Positions 1-8,700 of a stretch of 11,922 nucleotides of DNA are shown one piece after another (the first letter of the stretch is position 1; every line of letters begins with the position of its first letter). The position numbers and the translations under genes were made by a program. The notes beneath the pieces were generated by a model that saw only the letters and a list, made by a program, of their open reading frames with translations, did not search any database and had not been told where the DNA came from. Source of the DNA: Basidiobolus heterosporus B8920 (Eukaryota; Basidiobolomycota; Basidiobolomycetes; Basidiobolales; Basidiobolaceae); assembly GCA_000697455.1 (NCBI GenBank), contig JNET01032102.1:1-11922 (forward strand), given 5' to 3'.

Positions 1-939
1 CTTTACTTACTTCTTGACAAAAGTATAAATATTCACTTTACAAGTAAAAACCATACATCTCTTTAACTCACCAAATTACTTCCTATAATGCCTAGAATCC
101 CACAGCAGAAACTGTATGTATGAAATAGAAACTCATTAATTAGATTAACTATGGTATTGAACTTATTATCTCTTGAGGGAAAAGATTACTATCAGTACTC
201 TGGTAAGAAAATCAACCAAGAAACATTTAAAATGGGTTAAGTTTGTGGACATTGGAACAAGTGAATGAGACAATTATTGAGAAATGATTCCGCATATTGT
301 TTTGTAAGTGATTTGGACCAATTTATGTTCCACTATATTGAGATCGTACTATAGGAGTTGATATGCATATGGAGGATGGTGATGAAATTCTGGAGACTGC
401 TAACATATCGTGATGAGGAGGTTCTTGAGCGTTTTTCATTTACTAAATCAATCATCAAGACACGGAAAGTTCAGACTAGATTATCACTTTCCAATCCAAA
501 TCACCCAACGGATAATCAAAGTTTCACGCTATTTCCATTTGGAGTTGAGAGAATGCCTCGACTGCTTCCTGATGAAACACAAACCAATTGAAGTAGTAAT
601 GGCTCTCACAAAGGAGGGAGATGGGGTAGATTATCGGGTGGGTCCTGGGGATTTCATGTCCGCAAACATTTGTATTTCAACAAGTTTAACCGGTTAGTGA
701 CTGATCGGTTCCCCCGTGGGTGTTACTCAAGTTCATTGAGACGGTATCTGAATGGACAGGCAATGATTATGTTGATTAGACTTTACATGTAGAGATTCAG
801 GTGGGACAACCAATTTGTCCAAAGTGAAATAAAACCGAGCCCATTCTCAACTTCTTCTCGAAATTCCTACTCTTGTAAAATAACCTTTAGAGCTTTCTTT
901 AACTAATTTCCTTGATAATATTCTAGTAGACTTGAGGAG
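1..939. other. Intergenic region upstream of the seven-helix gene
   Basis: No intact gene is supported on either strand. The first 300 bases are AT-rich and show nothing recognisable. A possible transposase relic lies near 385-560 and is listed separately. Bases 560-700 are locally G-rich, but I found no terminal inverted repeats or target-site duplication. The last 100 or so bases before 940 should hold the promoter and 5' leader of the plus-strand gene. No clear TATA box stands out there. Confidence 0.6.
385..560 (+). pseudogene. Possible decayed PIF/Harbinger transposase fragment
   Basis: One plus-strand frame reads YRDEEVLERFSFTKSIIK (about 406-459) followed by NPNHPTDNQ (about 496-522). 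This recalls the N-terminal part of PIF/Harbinger (HARBI1-type) transposases, where a D/E-rich stretch, an R-F-x-[FL]-[ST]-K motif and an N-H-P/A segment come before an aLRyfAtG block. A shift into another frame then gives IIKVSRYFHLE (about 515-548), which could be that last block. The later DDE catalytic region, terminal inverted repeats and target-site duplication were not found. The resemblance is short and judged by eye, so chance similarity is quite possible. Confidence 0.25.
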
Positions 940-1897
940 ATGGATGGTTTAATAGAGTTACAGAGAGAGGCGTTGGATTTTAACTTCAATACGATGGTGT
1001 CCGCGTTTGCTTTTCCAGTGGCTGTTGTGATTGTTTATCGTTCCATCCGAATCGCTTTAGTAGAACAAAGCATAATATTCAAATTGAACTTTATTCAAGC
1101 CTCCTTGCTACTCATCAACACAGTGGTTCAGCTAATTAGTGTATTCCATCAACCACCAAACTGCCGTTTCCCTTATTTCTTGTATACTGTGTTGAGTTAC
1201 TTGGGACTACTTTGTGTGGATATGATCTTGTATTTGAAGGCGTACTACGCCAACAAATCTTCCAAGTTCATCGCGGTTATTTGCGTTCTCTTGCAGATCG
1301 TTCGTCTGTACTTTGTTATTCAAAGTAATATATCCATCAAGTTCGTTACCGGTCAGATAGATCATTGTCGTCAGGTGGAAACAAACAAATGGGTGTTGGG
1401 CATTATCGGTTCTGAAGCTGTGGTGATCATCTTTCTGTGCGGTTTATATCTTGTCAGAGTGTACAAACAGAGTAAATTCATTCCGAGCGCTGTCCTATCT
1501 ACTGTGGTTCGCCAAGGCTTTATCTACCCGTTGACCATTTGCTTTTCCTTCATTATACTCGCCTCTCTTCTGATGTCCAACGTAGCTTCGGCAAACACTC
1601 GCCAGCTTCTCACTATTTGCTGTAAGTCATCAACCATTCATTCAGATTCACCTCGTCCTCGTTATTTACAAATTTTCTTTGCCAGGGATCCTCAATGCTT
1701 GGTTGGCTAATAAACAGGTAGATTTCGCTCATGAGGTTCGTCAGCAAGACCGTGCAGCTTCCCTCAGTCTGATTAATCACAAGATCGCTCTCACCCAGTC
1801 AACTAATCACCAGGACACTCTTTTGACGGACGACAACCAGTCCAATCCGTGGGATATTTATCTTGGAATCCCTAAGCCACAAACACCATCAATATAA
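940..1897 (+). CDS. Seven-helix membrane protein, receptor-like topology
   Basis: The two exons are 940-1621 and 1686-1897. The 64-nt intron opens with gtaagt, ends in ttgccag, and splits a Trp codon at residue 228. The product is 297 residues. Seven hydrophobic segments are visible at about 18-40, 46-69, 78-102, 109-128, 151-175, 193-213 and 221-236, with no clear signal peptide. Cys75 sits just before helix 3 and Cys143 in the loop before helix 5. This is where class A receptors carry their loop disulfide, although no DRY or NPxxY motif is present. The tail of about 60 residues is polar and rich in Q, N and T. The ATG at 940 is the first in frame and leaves a short outside N-terminus. I do not recognise a named family. 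It resembles orphan 7TM proteins of early-diverging fungi, and a ligand or signalling role is only inference. Its 3' end faces that of the EST1-like gene. Confidence 0.8.
1622..1685 (+). other. Intron of the seven-helix protein gene
   Basis: This 64-nt GT-AG intron has a consensus donor (gtaagt) and a pyrimidine-rich acceptor (ttttctttgccag). Removing it joins helix 7 (RQLLTIC then WILNAWL) to the polar tail in frame. Without splicing, the upstream frame runs into a stop soon after 1685. Confidence 0.85.
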
Positions 1898-1907
1898 TAC
1901 TTTTAGA

Positions 1908-1938
1908 GCCATCACTCAGCCATCACTCAGCCATCACT
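1908..1938 (+). repeat. 11-bp short tandem repeat, nearly three copies
   Basis: The unit gccatcactca occurs at 1908-1918 and 1919-1929, with a partial third copy to 1938. It begins 11 bases after the stop codon of the seven-helix gene, so it probably lies in that gene's 3' UTR. It may be plain slippage; no function is claimed. Confidence 0.9.
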
Positions 1939-2115
1939 TGGTTACTCTCATCACTTGTATTTATTTCCGGCATTCAAAGACTACACTAGATTCTTCATTA
2001 AACGAGTTTGTCCAAATTTTTCTCACAATCAAATTCCCCGGATTTCCTTAGTTTGAATTAGGTGGGGCAGTGGGTGAAGTGTGATTGAACTGGCCAGGCA
2101 ATGCTGGATGGTATT

Positions 2116-2637
2116 TTACTGTTGAGCTAGCCATTCTATAAATTGATTCACGTCCATACATTGAATATCGAACCATTGTGCGTAAGACAAAAGCTCTACA
2201 TCTTCTACCACCAACAGTGTGGGAATTAAAGTGGAGATTTTGGTTGCGATGTTCTTGTGATAAAAATAGCATCCAAGTAGAGGGCGATACTCGAGTGGAA
2301 CATGGTCGATGGTACGCGGCCCGTAAAATTCTTCGTCATCTTCGTCTCCCTCGAAATCCTCCTCATCCTCTTCCAGAAAGTATTTCTGTGCCTCACTCCA
2401 ATCTGAGAGTTGCTCACTGGGTCTTTGAGGGCGAATGAATTGGTCGGCAATCTTGAATTTTCCCTCTAAGAAGCGAATGACTTCGCGAGCTCGAGCGTTC
2501 AAGCTGCCCGTTCCCTTCTTTAGGTCATCTAGAGATTCAATCACTATTTGAACCAGGTTTTAAGTTTAGTCATGGCCTGTCGTAATCATAGGTATCTTAC
2601 GGATACGAACCTTCCAAAGGTACAATAATCACACATT
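2116..2637 (-). other. C-terminal half of the PIN domain of the EST1-like protein
   Basis: The PIN domain spans the exon 12/13 junction. It opens with ILDVGVFLDHLP (residues 588-599), where SMG6 has the DTNGFIDHL motif. It continues with VPLEVIESLDDLKKG (614-628), which matches the conserved Glu strand, and ends with LLVVEDVELLSY and a final FIEWLAQQ. An acidic insert, EEDEEDFEGDEDDEE, lies at 674-688. Asp590 is kept. The second catalytic Asp position appears replaced within PLEYRPLLGCY, and the third site reads VED rather than TDD. The domain therefore looks degenerate, as in SMG5, but this alignment was made by eye. Confidence 0.7.
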
Positions 2638-5189
2638 TTCGGCTGCTGATCCAGCGTTTTACCGTAGGAAGATGATCCAAGAATACCCCCACATCGAGAA
2701 TAATCTGACGCAGAACGATGTTCTTCTGAGTGGTGGACTTTGGGACTGCCATACGCGCTAGATCCTGTTCTAATGAGTTGACCTGGTCAATCAACAATTG
2801 CTGGGCCATGGCTTTCATAAGACGCTCTTTATTCTGAAGTTTTACGCCTTCATTTACGATGATGTACTTCATGTCTGCATCATTGTATTGGACGAGGTCA
2901 AAAACCTAAAAGATTTCATTAAGATAACTAAACAGAAGGATTACTTCTAGTAAGCAACTTACATCACTTTCATGAAGCTTGAAGGCGAGTTTTCTGATTC
3001 GATTCAATCGAGCCAATGTTTTCTTGGTTGATGACTGGTTTTGCACTCCAAGCAGTGGTCCGATGGTCAGTTCTTTGTGAAGTTTACGTAGGGGTTGGAT
3101 ACCCAACAGCATTACATCCTCAAGAATATACTCCGCAGCTTGACAGGATTCTGTCTTTCCATCGCTGCTTGTAGGAAGCAAATTCAAAAGGTCGATATAC
3201 ATATGTATAAACACCTCTATATTCTAAATTCATATGCACCATGAGTACAGTGGAGAGCCAAGGAGAAAATTTCAAATTACCGTTTGGACGTGTTTTAGAT
3301 CAGGGTCCGATTTGGAGCTTAGATAGAGCTGTGTAAGGTATTCGAAGTTTGATAAACAAAAGCTTGTCCAAATCGTGAGTGTAGATAAGATCGCACTTTG
3401 AAGTTCGTTCAATCTCAATTCTGACCACAGAATCTTGGAAAATCCTGGGGACTGAAGATAGGCAATCTGGAGTTTTAAGATCAAGGAGAGGGTCTGAAAT
3501 TGTGCCAACTTCACTGCTTGAAGATTTTTTGAGGAGCCTAGATTCAAATGGTAAATGCATGTCTAAATGGAATGCTTTACAAAGTCTTCGGGTTTACTTG
3601 AGCTGTCTTTGAGACGACTAAACAGATCCCATAGAGTTGCAATGCAAATGGTTATTATTCGAACGCTTTGTTGATAGATTTCCTCTTCAGAAGGATTTAA
3701 CAGTAGTCTTTCAAGGCACTCAATAGTTTGCGTTTCCAACTCTTGAATCGACTCTTCGCTAATCAACAATAAATCGGTTGAGAACTTGGTTAAGTATCGG
3801 CACTTATGGATTCCCTTGATTATACCTTGAGTTACAAAAGAGGAGTCTTGACTGCAATTTTAAGAACAAAGTGACAAAACGATTGGATCCACTAAAGAAA
3901 TATTAAAATAACGATCAGTAAGCAGCTAAAGTTAAGCACAATTAACTATTCTCACACATACTCAAGGTGGTTAGGAGATATTGCTTGGGCAGTCTCTGTA
4001 GATTTTGCGGCATTCGCATAGAGAGTTTGTAGATTATTTCGAGCTATAGATGAGGGGTATTTTGTAACAAGACTAATTGACAGTGGTCAGACTACGATGG
4101 ATATCAACTAAGGTTAACGGAACTAGATAAAGATCTTACCTAAGACAATTCCAATATATTGCTTCTATATTGCCGCCAGAATACGTGGCAAGTAAGGCGA
4201 GCTGTCCATGAGGTTTGCCTTTAGCAATAAAGAAAATATTCATAAACGGGAAGAAAATCTTTTGGAACGTTGAGAATTACACTCTTTACCACTATCTGGA
4301 TATACACGAACCGCTTGTGCATAAAAGTCACGAGCAAGGGACCAGTCTTTGCTCTCTTTGTCACTGGAGATTTCCTGATATCTAGCCAAGTCGCCTAAAT
4401 ATGTTAAGCATCTTTGAATGCATGCAGCTCCTATTTCCTTGTACTTGGGGTATTTCGTCTCTTTCATTTTCAAAAGATCTAACAAGCCAATTCAGCGCAA
4501 ATTTGAGACGAAGGAAGATAGAATGATCGTATGCGAAGATTTTACCGAAGCCAAAAGTATCCATGTTAATGTCAGTCTGTAGCTTAATACTATTAAGCAA
4601 GGTGTGATAAAATCCAGTTCCCAGATCAAATAATCTACTCAATTCAACACGAGAACGTTGAATAGCAGTGGAATCTTTAGACTAGGGAGAAGGTTCGTTA
4701 GGGTGTATGAAATGAAATGTATTGAACATTCTAGAGTGGCAATACCTGCATTTTACTTAACTGCGCCCTTAACATCTTGATAGGTCCATGAAAGATGGTA
4801 TGCCATAAACGTTCTTAAATGTCGTTTTCCTTGGCAAGTTTCAGGTCTGACAAAATGAGCTCTTCATATAGATCCTTTAAACTTTTTGTTGATCAACACA
4901 TATTTTTCCACACGAGCAAAAATAAAGGTTTCAATACTTGCTCCGTATATGAGCAGCATCAACAGCAGCTGCTACAGCTGTTTCTCGTGTTTTCGCTTGT
5001 CGTGTTTGAAGCTCCGAAGTCTTTAAGTCATCTTCATACCTCAGAATGTCGCTGAATAAATGAAGCTAAGTATGTCTGTTACAAGAGAAAACTACGAAGG
5101 AGGATGTCAAGGCTTTTTGGTCAAGCCAAAACCTTAATTCACCTTAATAGCTGCTTAGCAAGGAGGCTGGACTTCTCTTTTGAAGACAT
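2116..5189 (-). CDS. EST1/SMG5-6-7 family protein with C-terminal PIN domain; in-frame TAA at codon 76
   Basis: Thirteen exons: 5189-5143, 5051-4938, 4881-4746, 4681-4546, 4478-4290, 4218-4140, 4072-3962, 3891-3826, 3758-3598, 3537-3281, 3223-2963, 2905-2611 and 2543-2116. They give 759 codons, and the introns are 56-91 nt. Residues 55-98 match the EST1 N-terminal motif (LYEELILSDLKLAKENDI then ERLW). Residues 150-250 match the 14-3-3-like/TPR region (YLGDLARYQE, DWSLARDFYAQAVRVYPDSG, KPHGQLALLATYSGGN). LEDVMLLGIQPL recalls the fungal EST1 block. A PIN domain fills about 585-759. Relatives act in nonsense-mediated decay (SMG5/6/7) or telomerase recruitment (Est1). TAA at 4817-4815 interrupts codon 76, and no in-frame splice choice I tried avoids it. 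Everything downstream is open. If the stop is real, the gene is a very young pseudogene or restarts at Met90. Which paralogue it is remains uncertain, and exons 1-2 are the least certain. Confidence 0.85.
4815..4817 (-). other. In-frame nonsense codon in the EST1-like gene
   Basis: In exon 3 the codons read GAC ATT TAA GAA CGT TTA TGG. The stop lies between LAKENDI and ERLW, where relatives usually carry an acidic or polar residue. A single base change from GAA, CAA or AAA would produce it. TAA also ends this gene at 2116-2118 and the seven-helix gene at 1895-1897, so a reassigned TAA is unlikely. TAA followed by G is not a typical leaky context. Confidence 0.85.
5109..5135. repeat. Imperfect inverted repeat within intron 1 of the EST1-like gene
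   Basis: The arms aaggctttttgg and ccaaaacctt flank a 5-base loop (tcaag) and can pair with a small bulge. The element lies wholly inside the proposed 91-nt first intron (5142-5052). It may be chance. Confidence 0.4.
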
Positions 5190-5355
5190 GGTCCAGAAAA
5201 TAGAGACTTTGATGGGTAGTTTTAAATTTACAGTATATAAATCACATTTTAGCCTAATTACTTGCAATCGATTTCCTTTCTCAGGAGTGGTAATCAGTCA
5301 ATGATTCTCCATTCGTTATTTCAGTTTAATACAACCGGTTTATACGAAGAAATGG

Positions 5356-5459
5356 CATGTACTCATTTGGGTAAACAAGAAGTTGAACTAAGACTTGACA
5401 GAATTTAATGCTTGGAATATTCATTACTAAAATACCACATGTATTCATTTAGGCAAGAC
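5356..5459. repeat. Imperfect 20-bp direct repeat pair
   Basis: The sequences catgtactcatttgggtaa (from 5356) and catgtattcatttaggcaa (from 5438) differ at only three positions and are 82 bp apart. They lie upstream of the EST1-like gene. They could be paired regulatory sites or a remnant duplication. Confidence 0.6.
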
Positions 5460-5463
5460 TATT

Positions 5464-5487
5464 ACGTTCAAATACACGTTCAAATAC
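5464..5487 (+). repeat. Perfect 12-bp tandem duplication
   Basis: The unit acgttcaaatac occurs twice head to tail (5464-5475 and 5476-5487). It lies directly after the second copy of the 20-bp direct repeat. Confidence 0.9.
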
Positions 5488-5733
5488 ATGGTTTGTAGAT
5501 AATGAAATATTTATAAAATGAGACAAAGTAAAAAATGTCAGAATATGAAATCTGTTATACACGCGTAAATCATTAAAGTACACGCAACTCTGTAAAGTAG
5601 TAAAGAAGAGTAGCAAGCAGAAACAAGAAAGATGAATGAATGCCTACAGTCGGGCCAAGTTCATGACTGGAAAAATGGGCATAAATAACTATCAGCTAGG
5701 TTCTTATGAATGTTAATGTAGAGGCGGACGCTC

Positions 5734-8700
5734 CTATTCTTGCGTTGAATCTGGCTCTATTATAGGTTGGTCATGGCTTGGCGACAAACCTAATTCTCTC
5801 TCAGAAGCATGAGCCGGAGCGGCATCACTGCTTCTAGTCGATGAAGAGTTCGTTTCATGATCATTCAGTAAAGGCTGTAATTCCTCAGGCTCATTATCCT
5901 GATCCTGTCTAACTTCGGAAGACTCAGCCTCCTGATGGCTAGTAATAGGAGCAACCTTACTGACTTGTTGGAAGTTCTCTAACTTACGACCTATCACATA
6001 TTCTTCATCACGAATAGATCCCATCCACTGATAATACAATGCAATTGACTTCTTTTGAATGAGATAACAAGCGACGATTGCGAGAGTGATCGGATAGGCA
6101 AGGCGATAAGTATCGGGGTTGCTCATTATTTCGGTAGAGCCTGAAATCGATGTTAAAATTTTATAACAGGCAGAGCGCGTTAATTAGAAGCATTACCTTG
6201 ATATCTTTCCGCAGCATAAGCGAAAACAACTGGTGCTACAACGGCAGTAAGTGCAGCACCTCCGATCGGGAGGATCAGGGATTTTGTAATTGCCTTGATA
6301 TCTGGGTTACGAAGACCTTGTCCTTGCGTGATCTAAATCACAGTTGAATTAGCGGTGCATAATAGGCCGTTTTCAAGAGCTGAATTTACATACTTGGTTG
6401 ATGGCTATGCTCCATCTGTTCTCTGGTAAAATGAAAACAAGTTGATAGGCAATTTTGCCGTAGATAATTCCAATAGCCCAGTTCTGTAATACGAATGGTG
6501 TTAATCAAGTCGACATTGTTTAACAAATAAGAAGTCTCCAACTCGAACCTGTAGAAGATACACTGGAATGTTTTGTGGCTGGCGATTAACTATCGGGTAC
6601 ACAACATAAAGCTGAACAGCTAACGACATAAGGCAAGGCACGATCATTCCAAGAGTCACAAAGATGTAGACGAATTTGAAGAACTGAATTCGGGATCACG
6701 TTATTAGGATAGTTTAGAAACCATGTTTCGCAGACAGGAACTTACAGTAACAATATAATCCCGGCATGTACGCTTAACGATGTTCAGATCTCCGTCCCAG
6801 TTATAGTAAGCCACAACTTTACGAAGAGTCCACTCTAAAGCCAACAAGCAACCCCATATGAAGTACAACCCAGTGAAGAATGAGTAACCATCATGGATGA
6901 TGGCGATATTCGGCAGTAATGCTCCAAGGATAAATCTTCCAACTAGCACTAATCAGAGTGGGATTTGATGTCAGCAATTACTCTAATCTTCGATAGAAAC
7001 AACGGCACTTACGAGGTGTGATGAGTAGCGTGCATCCAAAGATCGACCCTGAAAGCCACATCAAGAATAGGAATGCAATAAGCTATAGTGATGATGTCAG
7101 TATTCGTGTCTTGGAAACATTTGGAGATTCATGCTTACTCTATATTTGAAGTTTGGAGGTGAATAGACAATATTCGTATTGGATTCATGAAGTAAGGCAG
7201 AATCTTCAGGATTGAGTGGGGTGCCGTCCTCTTCGACAGGAATTAGCATCCTTCTTTGGGGATTCAATGGAGCGCTGTCGAAATTAGGCACACGTAAGAA
7301 CCCGCCGTCTTTAACCTCTATAGCATCCCCTTTTAAAACTGCATCAGCTCTACTTCTAGTGGAAAAGACCCATTGAAGATTTTTCTGCCAGGTGTTGAAA
7401 ACCAGAGAATACTCTTCGGCAGGTTTCCGGCCGCCGAACATAAACGAAGTCAGGCGAAGGAAACGGGAGGTGACTCGCCACCAGTGATCAAACATTCCAG
7501 TAAATAACCTCTTTGGACGTGTGGAACTTAAGGTCAGAGGGATCACAAGGTGATACACCAGCAAGTCGATTGGGACATTCGAGACGGCAGCACTGTTAAT
7601 TGAAAGTTAGAATAAATTGTTAGAGCTTTGCGGTCAATTGCAGATATGTATCTTACAGTCCATCCAACCTCAAGTCAAGTCGTAATGGCAAAACAGAGCT
7701 GGAGACCCAGCCTACTGCGTACACAACTGTACCCAAGCCAAGTAAAATCATTCCCATGTACATTAAACCAGATACTGCGATCTTTCGCAATTGTGCAAAA
7801 ACGCTTCTCTCCAAGATTTCGCGCATTGGGTGGAATTGGGGATCGTTGGGATCCCGAATGAACCACATTACACCAGGTCTGACCACTTTACGACATTGTG
7901 CAATAAACACTGAGAAATGGAACATGAAGCCAGTTCCTGCAAACCAATGCAAGAAAACACAGGTGATGGGAGATTGGCGTTGGAACATCCAGCGAGAACT
8001 AATCGAAGCATTAGGGAAGACCGGAAGTGTGGAAAGATCTAAAAGATAGCCACATATGATGGGAAAGAGAATCAACTCGATAACGATAAAGAAAATCACT
8101 TTCAAGCAAGAGCCAGCCAACTGGATGGTTCGGCGTGCAGCTCTAACAACATTCTGACCATACATATTCTCGGTTCGCGCAAGGTACCACATTGCAAACA
8201 ACCCAAGTACAATATATCCAACTCCAACCGTAGACATCTTATAGAAATAGCTGGTTCCAAAGGCAAGGTTGTTCCAGAACTCAAGGCAGCTCTGGAAAAT
8301 TGCAGAATCTTGGAACCAGTATTCCAGCAAGCTTTGACTTCTTACAACTGAATCAACACTCTCAGCGGTGCTAGCACTATGAAACAACAAGGAATCTATA
8401 GTCCCCCATAATGTGCTTAAATAATGACTAACTGTTTGACCATATTGTGAGAAGAGCTCAAGGCAGTGGCCAACGTCCACGAACGAACTGAAAACGGGTT
8501 TAACAAATCTAGATGCCAAGCTAGTTATACTAGCCCATGCCCAAGGGATCGATACGTCCAAAAGAAAATCAATTAGTGGATCGGTGATGTTACGAAGGAT
8601 ACGAATCGGAAGACTAAGAATGGTTAATGGCTTAATTAAAATCACAGTCTTGCCAATCGAATAGGGCACACAAACAGCCAGACTTAAACAGAAACTGATC

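Larger units (their letters stand above)
5190..5733. other. Intergenic region between Doa10 and the EST1-like gene
   Basis: This 544-bp AT-rich stretch should hold the 3' UTR of the Doa10 gene on its right and the promoter and leader of the EST1-like gene on its left. No coding region or RNA gene is convincing on either strand. Short direct repeats at 5356-5487 are listed separately. No canonical AATAAA is evident just downstream of the Doa10 stop on the minus strand; an AT-rich tract near 5510 is one possible 3'-end region. Confidence 0.6.

Noticed and set aside
13-31. Bacterial-type promoter look-alike (ttgaca with a downstream tataaat)
   Set aside because: The window is clearly eukaryotic, the spacing is too short for a bacterial promoter, and no gene follows.
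3300-3560. Alternative frame for exon 10 of the EST1-like gene, using the earlier acceptor at 3566
   Set aside because: That frame is open but polar and ends in a stop before a usable donor. The acceptor at 3538 gives a helical, hydrophobic frame that closes correctly at the donor after 3281.
4815-4881. Alternative splicing that would remove the TAA at codon 76
   Set aside because: The only upstream GT in this exon (in attttgtcag) paired with the AG after the TAA removes 38 nt, which breaks the frame and deletes conserved residues. Moving the exon 3 acceptor to that AG also puts the following ERLW segment out of frame.
4819-5055. Plus-strand 78-codon open frame
   Set aside because: It runs antisense across exons 2-3 and an intron of the EST1-like gene, and its composition shows no domain. 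The minus-strand model carries family similarity and consistent splice phases.
5464-5487. tRNA-like B box (gttcaaat) in the 12-bp tandem
   Set aside because: No T-stem pairing, no A box upstream and no acceptor stem were found, so it does not form a tRNA.
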